From DASRVA01 sp035550715 (GTDB lineage Bacteria > Gemmatimonadota > Gemmatimonadetes > JACCXV01 > JAHWKZ01): a stretch of 8,641 bases of DNA. Shown here piece by piece: positions 1-6,341 of this stretch (the stretch's first letter is position 1; every line of letters begins with the position of its first letter). The translations under genes were made by a program, and so were the position numbers. The stretch spans positions 1 to 8,641 of the forward strand of contig DASZOP010000097.1 in assembly GCA_035550715.1 (NCBI GenBank). The letters run 5' to 3'. The notes below the pieces were generated by a model. The model did not search any database and was not told the DNA's origin. It saw only the letters and a list, made by a program, of their open reading frames with translations.

Positions 1-710
1 GCCGGGTCTCCGTCGCCGTCCAGGACGCTCCCCCGCTGGACGCCGCTCCACGGCCGCCACGGGCCCTCCGGGTAGACGTCCCCCTGGACGTAGCCGTCGT
101 CCTCGGGATCCGAGTAGAGGAGGAGCGCGGCCGCGCCCCGCTCCTCGGCCAGCCGCGCCTTGACGCCGCGGTAGGCGCGCCCGTACCGGGCGACGACGAC
201 GCGGCCCTCGACGTCGACGCCCAGCTCCGCCAGCCGGTCGTAGTCGGCGTAGAGCCCCCATCCGGCGTAGACGACCTCGGCCTCGACCCGGCCGGGGGCC
301 GAGTACCCGTTCAGCCAGGGGTAGGCGTCGAGCGCGGTGACGGGATCGCCCGGGACCGTCTCCTCGGCGAGCCGGAAAGCCATCGACTCGGGCGCGACCA
401 GCGCCACCTCGACGTCGACCGCCTGCGGGAGGAACACCTCGTAGGTCTCGACCTCGGGCTCGAATCCCCACGCCCCGAGCCACGCGACCAACGTGTCCCG
501 GACGGCGGCCTGGCCCGGGGTGCCGGCCACGTGCGGGGCGGCCGAGAGGACGCGCGCCATCGACTCCAGGTCGGCCGGCCGGATCGCGGCCACGAGGGCG
601 GCCTCGACCGACCGCTGGCGGCTCCCGCCCTCGGAGGTGAAGCCGATTTGCGCGGGGGCGGACGACGCCCACAGGAGGCCCGCCAGGAGGGCCGGAGCGA
701 GCCGCGTCAA
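1..710 (-). CDS. Secreted M28-family peptidase resembling glutamate carboxypeptidase II, N-terminal part (cut by left edge)
   Basis: Hand translation of the minus strand gives 236 uninterrupted residues running off the left edge. Residues 1-21 form a signal peptide (MTRLAPALLAGLLWASSAPA then Q), so the product should be exported. Residues 59-67 (PHVAGTPGQ) match the typical start of this family. Residues 134-236 are a protease-associated (PA) domain like that of human GCPII and the transferrin receptor: NGYSAPG, VVVARYGRAYRG, LLLYSDPEDDGY and GVQRGSVLDGDGDP. The zinc-binding catalytic domain should follow outside the window, so activity cannot be judged. The start is a TTG at 708-710 overlapping the permease stop as TTGA. 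It is chosen because the signal peptide begins there and the next ATG (residue 51) lies inside the mature protein. No clear Shine-Dalgarno is seen, so coupling to the permease gene is likely. Known family members remove C-terminal glutamate or other residues from peptides. A proteolytically inactive receptor-like homologue is possible but less likely. Confidence 0.85.
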   Translation of the reverse strand, partial: MTRLAPALLAGLLWASSAPAQIGFTSEGGSRQRSVEAALVAAIRPADLESMARVLSAAPHVAGTPGQAAVRDTLVAWLGAWGFEPEVETYEVFLPQAVDVEVALVAPESMAFRLAEETVPGDPVTALDAYPWLNGYSAPGRVEAEVVYAGWGLYADYDRLAELGVDVEGRVVVARYGRAYRGVKARLAEERGAAALLLYSDPEDDGYVQGDVYPEGPWRPWSGVQRGSVLDGDGDP

Positions 711-1924
711 CCGCGAAGGCGAGGATCCAGCGCGTCCCTGAGCCCGTCTCCCAGCAGGTTGAAGCAGACGACGGTCAGGACGATCGCGAGGCCGGGGAAG
801 GTCGAGATCCACCACGCCGTGATCATGGCGTCCCGGCCGTCGTTCACCATCGAGCCCCACGAGGCGGTGGGCGGCTGGACGCCGAGGCCGAGGAAGGAAA
901 GGCCGGCCTCGAGCAGGATCGTGGTCCCGATGCCGAGCGTGGCGATGACGATGATCGGGGCCAGCGTGTTGGGGAGGATGTGGCGCAGGATGATGCGCCC
1001 GTCCCCGTACCCGAGGGCCCGCGAGGCCTGGACGAACTCCTGCTCTCGGAGCTGCAGGAACTGGCCCCGGACGATGCGCGCCGTGCCCTCCCACCCGGTG
1101 AACCCGAGGACCACGATCACGATCCAGATCTCGGGCCGGAAGACCGCGATCACGACCAGCACCAGGATGAGCCGCGGGATCGACAGCATCATGTCGATGA
1201 AACGGGCGATCGCCGTGTCGACCCAGCCACGGAAGTATCCCGCCAGCGCCCCCACGAGCGTTCCCAGAGTGACCGAGATGGCCACCGACAGAAAGCCGAT
1301 GGTCAGGGAGATCCGCGCCCCGTAGAGGATCCGGCTCAGGACGTCGCGGCCGAACTTGTCGGTTCCCAGCAGATGTTCGGCCGACGGCCGGAGGTACCGG
1401 TCGAGGACGATGTTCCCCTGGAGGTTGGGATCGAAGGGGGCCAGGTACGGGGCCAGGAGCGTCACCCAGTAGAGAACCACCATGATCGCGAGCCCGGCCA
1501 TGGCGAGATGGTTGCGCCGGAAGCGGCGTCCGGCGAGCCGCCACTGGCTGACCCCGGTGCGACGGACGGGGACGGTGGCGGTGAAGGCGACGTCCACGAC
1601 ACCCCAGATCCAGAGCCCGACCACGGTGACCGCGAGCGTTCCGAGCGCCACCCAGTCCTCGAGCCGTCCCTGACCGAGGGTCCGCGCCAGGTCCTCGCGC
1701 GAGATCGCGAGCGTGAGGAGCGCGGCGGCCCAGCCGGCCAGGATCCACGCCCCGGGGGTGATCCTTCCGAGAGCCAGGGATCCCACTCCCGGCACCAGCG
1801 CCGAGAGGCCGACCGCCCACGGCCGCCGCGGCTGGGCGGTCCGCGGCGCGACCGGCGGGGGCGGAACCACCGCGCCGGCGGGGAGGGCCGCGCCGAGCGC
1901 CTCGACTTCCCTGGCGGTCGCCAT
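707..1924 (-). CDS. Peptide ABC transporter permease, DppC/OppC family, with extra N-terminal membrane domain
   Basis: Inner-membrane subunit of a dipeptide/oligopeptide importer, pairing with the permease encoded just before it. The usual family core begins near residue 125 (SQWRLAGRRFRRNHLAMAGL) and contains HLLGTDKFGRDVLSRILYGA (185-202). The EAA loop that contacts the ATPase spans about 296-326 (EFVQASRALGYGDGR...HILPNTLAPIIV), followed by LEAGLSFLGLGVQPP and the C-terminal DPRLRG. At 405 residues it is about 100 longer than typical OppC/DppC proteins. The excess is an N-terminal block: a proline-rich stretch (20-35), then hydrophobic segments around 36-74 and 92-115 with the signature PWAVGLSALVPGVGSLALGR, resembling small TM2/DUF5683-like membrane domains. 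ATG lies 1 nt after the previous stop, with a strong ribosome site in the preceding gene. The transport role is secure; the substrate is inferred as peptide from the family only. Confidence 0.93.
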   Translation of the reverse strand: MATAREVEALGAALPAGAVVPPPPVAPRTAQPRRPWAVGLSALVPGVGSLALGRITPGAWILAGWAAALLTLAISREDLARTLGQGRLEDWVALGTLAVTVVGLWIWGVVDVAFTATVPVRRTGVSQWRLAGRRFRRNHLAMAGLAIMVVLYWVTLLAPYLAPFDPNLQGNIVLDRYLRPSAEHLLGTDKFGRDVLSRILYGARISLTIGFLSVAISVTLGTLVGALAGYFRGWVDTAIARFIDMMLSIPRLILVLVVIAVFRPEIWIVIVVLGFTGWEGTARIVRGQFLQLREQEFVQASRALGYGDGRIILRHILPNTLAPIIVIATLGIGTTILLEAGLSFLGLGVQPPTASWGSMVNDGRDAMITAWWISTFPGLAIVLTVVCFNLLGDGLRDALDPRLRG

Positions 1925-1925
1925 G

Positions 1926-2909
1926 CTACCCTCCCTCCCCTTCCTCGACCCGGATCCGCGGGTCGACGACCGAGTAGAGGACGTCGGCGATCAGGTTCCC
2001 CACGATGACCATTACCGAGATCACGAAGGCAGTGGCCAGGACCACCGGGTAGTCGCGCTGGAAGATCGCGGTCACGATCGTCCGCCCCATCCCGGGCCAC
2101 GCGAAGACGGTCTCGATCAGGACCGCTCCCGCCATCAGGAACGGCAGGTAGAGCCCGAGCAGCGTGATGACGGGGATGAGGGCGTTCCGCATGGCGTGCT
2201 TGAAGACCACCTTGCGCTCGCTCAGCCCTTTCGCGCGCGCCGTCCGCACGTAGTCCTGGCGGATCTGCTCGAGCATCCCGCTCCGCATGTAGCGCGCCAC
2301 CGAGGCCGCCCCACCGACCCCCAGGGCGACGGCCGGCATGAGCAGGTGCTTGAAACGGTCAGTGAGCTGCGCCGATCCATTCATGAACTCGTAGTTGACC
2401 GAGGTCATCTGGCTGGCCGGCAGCCATTGCAGCTTGTACGCGAAGAGGAGGATCAGCATGAGCCCGAACCAGAAACTCGGCATCGAATAGAAGAAGAACG
2501 CCAGCGCGGTGGCCAGGTTGTCGACCCACGAGTACTGGCGGACGGCCTGCACCGTCCCGATCACCACGCCGAGGATGAAGATGATCGCTAACGCCACGCC
2601 GGACAGGATCAGCGTATTCGGGATCGTGTCCTTCAGGATGTCGGCGATGGGCCGCTTCTGGCTGAACGAGAAGCCGAACTCGCCCTGCAGAAAGGACGAG
2701 ATCCACTTCACGTACTGGATGTGGACGGGCTGGTCGAGACCCAGGTTCTCCCGCATCTGTGCGATGACGCGGGGGTCGATGTTGGGGTTGCCCAGGTAGA
2801 TCGAGGTGGGGTCGCCAGGCGCGGCGTGCATGAGGAAGAAGATGATCGTGGAAGCGCCGATCAGTATCGGCACCGCCTGGAGAAGCCGCTTGCCCAGATA
2901 GCCGATCAC
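1926..2909 (-). CDS. Peptide ABC transporter permease, DppB/OppB family
   Basis: Inner-membrane permease of a peptide importer, 327 residues, a normal length for the family. The N-terminus MIGYLGKRLLQAVPILIGAS is the usual first transmembrane segment. It is followed by FLMHAAPGDP (25-34), the GLDQP...QYVKW segment (57-69) and GEFGFSFSQKRPI (76-88). Later membrane segments lie near 100-125, 134-160, 188-208, 245-270 and 289-312. The EAA loop is at 219-249 (DYVRTARAKGLSERKVVFKH, then RNALIPVIT), and the family-typical FAWPGMGR is at 269-276. The start is GTG at 2909, chosen because the conserved N-terminus begins there; the ribosome site is weak. The gene follows the second binding-protein gene by 37 nt and precedes the DppC/OppC-type partner by 1 nt. 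The C-terminal tail EEGEGG carries the ribosome site of the next gene. Confidence 0.95.
   Translation of the reverse strand: MIGYLGKRLLQAVPILIGASTIIFFLMHAAPGDPTSIYLGNPNIDPRVIAQMRENLGLDQPVHIQYVKWISSFLQGEFGFSFSQKRPIADILKDTIPNTLILSGVALAIIFILGVVIGTVQAVRQYSWVDNLATALAFFFYSMPSFWFGLMLILLFAYKLQWLPASQMTSVNYEFMNGSAQLTDRFKHLLMPAVALGVGGAASVARYMRSGMLEQIRQDYVRTARAKGLSERKVVFKHAMRNALIPVITLLGLYLPFLMAGAVLIETVFAWPGMGRTIVTAIFQRDYPVVLATAFVISVMVIVGNLIADVLYSVVDPRIRVEEGEGG
1930..1934 (-). promoter_or_regulatory. Ribosome binding site for the OppC-type permease, inside the end of the upstream gene
   Basis: On the minus strand GGAGG lies 5 nt before the ATG at 1924. It is part of a purine run (GGGGAGGGAGGG) that also encodes the C-terminal EEGEGG tail of the upstream permease. 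The stop TAG and one base separate the run from the start. This fixes the start of the 405-residue permease, including its N-terminal extension, and implies coupled translation. Confidence 0.75.
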
Positions 2910-2946
2910 CCGGAGCCGCCGCCCCTGCGGATCCCCGCGCTCGGCC

Positions 2947-4614
2947 TCACCGCCCGGCGACCCCGGAGGCGTCCTCCGTCGCCCGGGCGACCGGCGCGGA
3001 CCCGACCGGGACGTCGTACTTCTGCTGCCCCTCCGGCACGAACCACTTCTCGACGTGGGAGTCCCAGCTGTACGCGTCCGGCTCGACGTCGCGGAACCGC
3101 CGGTCGATCACGAACAGGTCGTTCTGCTGGAACAGGAACGTGTAGTACGCCTCGTCGACGATGATCCGCTGGGCCTCGGACCACATCGCCATGGCTTTCG
3201 ACCGGTCGCGCTCCACCTCGGCCGCCTTGACCAGCGAGTCGAGCCGCGGGTTGTCGGCGCTCACGAAGTTGAAGAGCTCGCCCCTTCCGAACGTCGGCGT
3301 CAGCTCGGCCTTGATGCCGACGTTCCAGCCGCTCACGGCGGCCTGGAACTCCTTGGCCAGGAGCTGCTCGATGAAGGTGTTGAACTCGAGCGTGTTGGCG
3401 CGGACGTCGATCCCCAGGTCCTTGAGCTGCTGCTGGACGATCGTCACGACGTCGACCCGGAGCGGGTTGTCGACGTTGGTGGAGAGCTGGAAGGCGAACC
3501 TCCGCCCGTCTTTGTCGATCACCCCGTCGCCATCCGTGTCGCTCCAGCCGGCAGCGGCCAGCAGGGCCCGAGCGCTGTCGGGATCGAACGGGTAGGGCTG
3601 GATCGTCGGGTCGTGAGCCCAGATCGTCGAGATCATGGGCTGGGTGGCGATCGTTCCCTGGCCGTAGAGCAGGGCTTCCACGAGGCGCCCGCGGTCGATC
3701 GCCAGGGTCAGCGCCTGGCGGACCCGCTTGTCCGAGAAGAGGGGATCCTGCGTGTTGTACGCCAGGTAGGTGTAACGCCGCCCCGGGATCGAGAAGATCT
3801 GGAGGTCGGGGTCCTGCTCGAACTGGGGATAGAACGACTCGGGGGAGTTAGGCCAGGCGTCGATGTTCCCGTTCTGGATCTCGGTCGCGAGGTTCGTGTT
3901 GTCGGGGATGAACCGGTAGGTGATCCGGTTAAGATGCGGGCGTCCCAGGACGAAATCCGGGTTCGCCTCGAGGACCAGCTCCTGACCCGAGTCCCACGAC
4001 ACGAACCGGAACGGGCCGTTCCCGATCGGCGCGCGGGCGACCGGATGGTTCGGCATGTCGGCCATCGCGACGTCACCCAGGATGTGCTCCGGCAGCGGGT
4101 AGCAGACGTTGGCGTCCATCACCTGGTACATGTACGGCTCGTCGAAGGTGTACTGGACCGTGAGCGAGTCGACCGCATCGACCGAGGTGATGTGATCGAG
4201 CCACGACACGGCCGAGAAGTTGATCTCGGGGGACTTGCACACCTCGTGCGCGAACACCACGTCGGCGGCGGTGAAGGGCTCCCCGTCGTGCCACGTGACA
4301 CCGGGATGGATGAAGAACGTCACCTGAAGGGAATCGTCGCTGAAGCGGAACGAGTCGGCGAGCCCGGGCCGGAAGGTCACGAAGTCCGGATTCGCGCGCA
4401 TCAGGTACCAGTAGACCTGGCCGTACGCCCAGCCAGCCTGCGCCGAGTTGGAGGAGGGGGGGAACATCGTGTCGAAGTCGGCCGGCGTGCCGACGATCAG
4501 CATGTCGCCGTCGGCGGGGATGGCCTCGGGGCCACCGGCGTCACCCGCGTCTCCTCCTCCGCCGCACGCGGCCAGCGTCGCCACCAGGGTCAGGACCAGG
4601 ACGCCGCGCTTCAT
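2947..4614 (-). CDS. Peptide ABC transporter solute-binding lipoprotein, family 5 (second of two)
   Basis: Extracytoplasmic binding protein of the DppA/OppA type (SBP family 5), 555 residues, expected to deliver substrate to the permease pair encoded next. MKRGVLVLTLVATLAAC is a lipoprotein signal with a canonical lipobox (LAAC, lipidated C17), followed by a Gly/Asp-rich linker. Family marks in order: WHDGEPFTAADVVFAHE (108-124), IGNGPFRFVSW (197-207), NPDFVLGRPHLNRI (218-231), YTYLAYNTQDPLFSDKRVRQ (281-300), ALTLAIDRGRLVEALLYGQG (301-320) and DTDGDGVIDKDG (359-370). The last is an Asp-rich loop resembling a calcium site. ATG is chosen at 4614 because the lipoprotein signal starts there; the same frame is open further upstream but that stretch is only antisense-like Arg/Gly-rich sequence inside the preceding gene. 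The start shares one base with the previous stop (TGATG), indicating coupled translation. C126 and C171 could form a disulfide. It is clearly paralogous to the preceding protein; the substrate is unknown. Confidence 0.95.
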   Translation of the reverse strand: MKRGVLVLTLVATLAACGGGGDAGDAGGPEAIPADGDMLIVGTPADFDTMFPPSSNSAQAGWAYGQVYWYLMRANPDFVTFRPGLADSFRFSDDSLQVTFFIHPGVTWHDGEPFTAADVVFAHEVCKSPEINFSAVSWLDHITSVDAVDSLTVQYTFDEPYMYQVMDANVCYPLPEHILGDVAMADMPNHPVARAPIGNGPFRFVSWDSGQELVLEANPDFVLGRPHLNRITYRFIPDNTNLATEIQNGNIDAWPNSPESFYPQFEQDPDLQIFSIPGRRYTYLAYNTQDPLFSDKRVRQALTLAIDRGRLVEALLYGQGTIATQPMISTIWAHDPTIQPYPFDPDSARALLAAAGWSDTDGDGVIDKDGRRFAFQLSTNVDNPLRVDVVTIVQQQLKDLGIDVRANTLEFNTFIEQLLAKEFQAAVSGWNVGIKAELTPTFGRGELFNFVSADNPRLDSLVKAAEVERDRSKAMAMWSEAQRIIVDEAYYTFLFQQNDLFVIDRRFRDVEPDAYSWDSHVEKWFVPEGQQKYDVPVGSAPVARATEDASGVAGR

Positions 4615-6269
4615 CAGCGGTCGTCCCGTGTCGCGACCGGCGCGGTCCGGGACTGCTCTCGCTCCGGGATCCACCAGCCCGCGACCGAGACCATGTGGCC
4701 GCGGGCATCGGCCTCCACGCCTCGCACCCGCCCGTTCACGGCGACCCGCTCCTCGAGATAGTAGAGGAAGCTGTACGGCTGCTCCTCGTGGATGATCCGC
4801 TGGTACTCGACCCACAGCGGCTTGGCGGCTTCGCGGTCCAGCGTCGTGAGCCCCCGCTGCATCAGCGAATCCGCCCGCGCGTTACAGAAGGACGTGTAGT
4901 TGTACTTGGCTTCGATCGCCGCGCACGACATGGTTTCGGACGGATCGAATTTGAAGTCGACCGACCAGCCGCTCACCACGGCCTCGAAGTCCTTGCGCTT
5001 GAGGCGGTCGATCAGGGAAGTCCACTCGGTGAGCCTCGGCTGGACGTCGATCCCGACCTTCTCGAGGTTGGACTGCACGATCACGATCGCGTCCTCGCGC
5101 AGGTCATTGCCCTGGTTGGTCTCCAGGACGAAGCGGAAGGGCCGCCCGTCCTTGTCGATGACGCCGTCCCCGTCGTGGTCCTCCCAGCCGGCCTCGGCCA
5201 GCACCTCCTTCGCCCGCTCCGGATCGAAGGGCCAGGGTTCGAGATCATGGTCGAACTCCCACTGGAACGGCATCACGTCCGCGGTGGCGATGGTCCCGTA
5301 GCCGTAGAGGAGCGCATCCACGATCTGCTGGCGGTCGATGGCCATGGTGAGCGCGCGCCGGACGTTGACGTCCTCGAAGAGCGGGTTCCGGCTGTTCCAC
5401 GCGAGGTAGGTGTACGAGCGCGCCGGGTAGACGATCGTCTCGATCTGCTGGTTCTCCTCGACCCGCCCCATCTCGGCCGGCGGCACCGCGCGCATGAAAT
5501 CGATCCCGCCGGTCAGGACCTCCGTGAGCTGGGTCGTCTGCTCGGGGATCACGCGGAAGACCACGCGATCCAGATGCGGCCGTCCGAGCACGAAGTCCTG
5601 GTTGGCCTCGAAGATCGCCTCCTGGTTGGCCTGCCAGGACACGAATCGGAAGGGACCGTTCCCGACCGGATCGCGGTTGAACGGGGCGTTCCGCAGCTCG
5701 GCGGGGGCCAGGTCGCCCAGCAGGTGCTTCGGCATCGGCTCCCAGTCGATGAAGTCGAACAGCGGATCGGAATGGACCTGGGTGAAGAGAAAGCGCACGG
5801 TGCGGTCGTCGATCCGCTCGGCCGATTCGATGTACTGGATCCACTGCCGGTTGGCGTACGCCACCTCCTCGTTGGCCATCATCTCGTAGGTCCAGATGAC
5901 GTCGTCGGAGGTGACCGGCGTGCTGTCGTGCCACATGGCTCCGTCCCGGATCCGGAACGTGATCGAGAGGCCGTCGTCGGCCATCCAGAAGGAGTCGGCC
6001 AGGTACGGCTCGAACCCCATCTCGTCGTCCAGCTGCACGAGGGGCATGAACAGCATGAAGCTCATGACCTGATTGGTGTCGTAGTCGGTCGAGACGAGCT
6101 CGTTGAAGGCGTCGAAGTCGGCGGTTTCGGCCACCACCGCGGTGCCGCCGTCGACCGGCGCCTCCTGCGCGTCCGGCTGGTCGCCGGCCGGCTCTCCCGG
6201 TCCCCCGCAGGCCAGGGCGACGAGGATGGGAATGGACCGGAAGGGTCGCGCGAACGAGCGTCGGGTCAT
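4614..6269 (-). CDS. Peptide ABC transporter solute-binding lipoprotein, family 5 (first of two)
   Basis: First gene of the transport operon, 551 residues, a DppA/OppA-type lipoprotein that binds peptides or similar solutes outside the cytoplasmic membrane. The N-terminus has Arg residues, a hydrophobic stretch (SIPILVALA) and C21 as the likely lipidated cysteine. The lipobox ALAC is slightly off consensus, with Ala at -3. Family marks: MWHDSTPVTSDDVIWTYEMM (112-131), VGNGPFRFVSW (202-212), NQDFVLGRPHLDRV (223-236), YTYLAWNSRNPLFEDVNVRR (286-305), ALTMAIDRQQIVDALLYGYG (306-325) and the Asp-rich loop DHDGDGVIDKDG (364-375). The C-terminal lobe carries C449 and C462, absent at that place in its paralogue, which could form a local disulfide. 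ATG 6269 is supported by GGAGG 7 nt upstream and a promoter upstream of that. Its stop overlaps the next start. The substrate is not determinable from sequence. Confidence 0.95.
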   Translation of the reverse strand: MTRRSFARPFRSIPILVALACGGPGEPAGDQPDAQEAPVDGGTAVVAETADFDAFNELVSTDYDTNQVMSFMLFMPLVQLDDEMGFEPYLADSFWMADDGLSITFRIRDGAMWHDSTPVTSDDVIWTYEMMANEEVAYANRQWIQYIESAERIDDRTVRFLFTQVHSDPLFDFIDWEPMPKHLLGDLAPAELRNAPFNRDPVGNGPFRFVSWQANQEAIFEANQDFVLGRPHLDRVVFRVIPEQTTQLTEVLTGGIDFMRAVPPAEMGRVEENQQIETIVYPARSYTYLAWNSRNPLFEDVNVRRALTMAIDRQQIVDALLYGYGTIATADVMPFQWEFDHDLEPWPFDPERAKEVLAEAGWEDHDGDGVIDKDGRPFRFVLETNQGNDLREDAIVIVQSNLEKVGIDVQPRLTEWTSLIDRLKRKDFEAVVSGWSVDFKFDPSETMSCAAIEAKYNYTSFCNARADSLMQRGLTTLDREAAKPLWVEYQRIIHEEQPYSFLYYLEERVAVNGRVRGVEADARGHMVSVAGWWIPEREQSRTAPVATRDDR

Positions 6270-6276
6270 GGAGGGA

Positions 6277-6281
6277 CCTCC
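6277..6281 (-). promoter_or_regulatory. Ribosome binding site of the transport operon's first gene
   Basis: Minus-strand GGAGG lies 7 nt before the ATG at 6269 and decides that start. The spacer is TCCCTCC, so the ribosome site can pair with CCTCC next to the start codon. A small 4-5 bp stem hiding the site is therefore possible. Confidence 0.75.
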
Positions 6282-6296
6282 GGGGCGACGAGGATG

Positions 6297-6306
6297 GACC
6301 TAGGTC
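6297..6306. promoter_or_regulatory. Perfect 10-bp palindrome at the predicted transcription start
   Basis: GACCTAGGTC is a perfect inverted repeat lying 5-14 bases downstream of the proposed -10 box, so it covers the expected transcription start of the transport operon. That is a usual place for a repressor site. A 10-bp palindrome also arises by chance several times in a window this size, so only its position makes it worth listing. Confidence 0.25.
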
Positions 6307-6311
6307 GGAAG

Positions 6312-6341
6312 AGTATCGTCCGCGACGTCGAAACGTGTCAA
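6312..6341 (-). promoter_or_regulatory. Sigma70-type promoter for the peptide-transport operon
   Basis: Reading the minus strand, TTGACA (6341-6336, a perfect -35 box) is followed by an 18-nt spacer and GATACT (6317-6312, four of six matches to the -10 consensus). The expected start is near 6305, giving a leader of about 36 nt with GGAGG before the ATG at 6269. The TGA inside the -35 box is the lipM stop codon, so the promoter begins within the end of lipM. It lies in the only gap in front of the five-gene transport block, and AT-rich hexamers like these are scarce in such GC-rich DNA. Confidence 0.6.

Noticed and set aside
493..1325. Plus-strand open frames near the left edge
   Set aside because: The minus strand encodes the M28 peptidase start with a signal peptide and PA-domain motifs; the plus-strand frames have neither domain nor ribosome site.
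980..2591. Plus-strand open frames opposite the two permeases
   Set aside because: The permeases show transmembrane segments and EAA loops on the minus strand. The antisense products are Asp/Arg/Pro-rich and cross gene boundaries.
3055..4761. Plus-strand open frame (568 codons) opposite the second binding-protein gene
   Set aside because: Antisense shadow of a well-supported gene, with repetitive charged composition, no motif and no start signals.
4615..4815. N-terminal extension of the second binding protein by 67 codons
   Set aside because: The frame is open, but the stretch lies inside the preceding gene and reads as Arg/Gly-rich noise. A perfect lipoprotein signal begins at ATG 4614, overlapping the stop.
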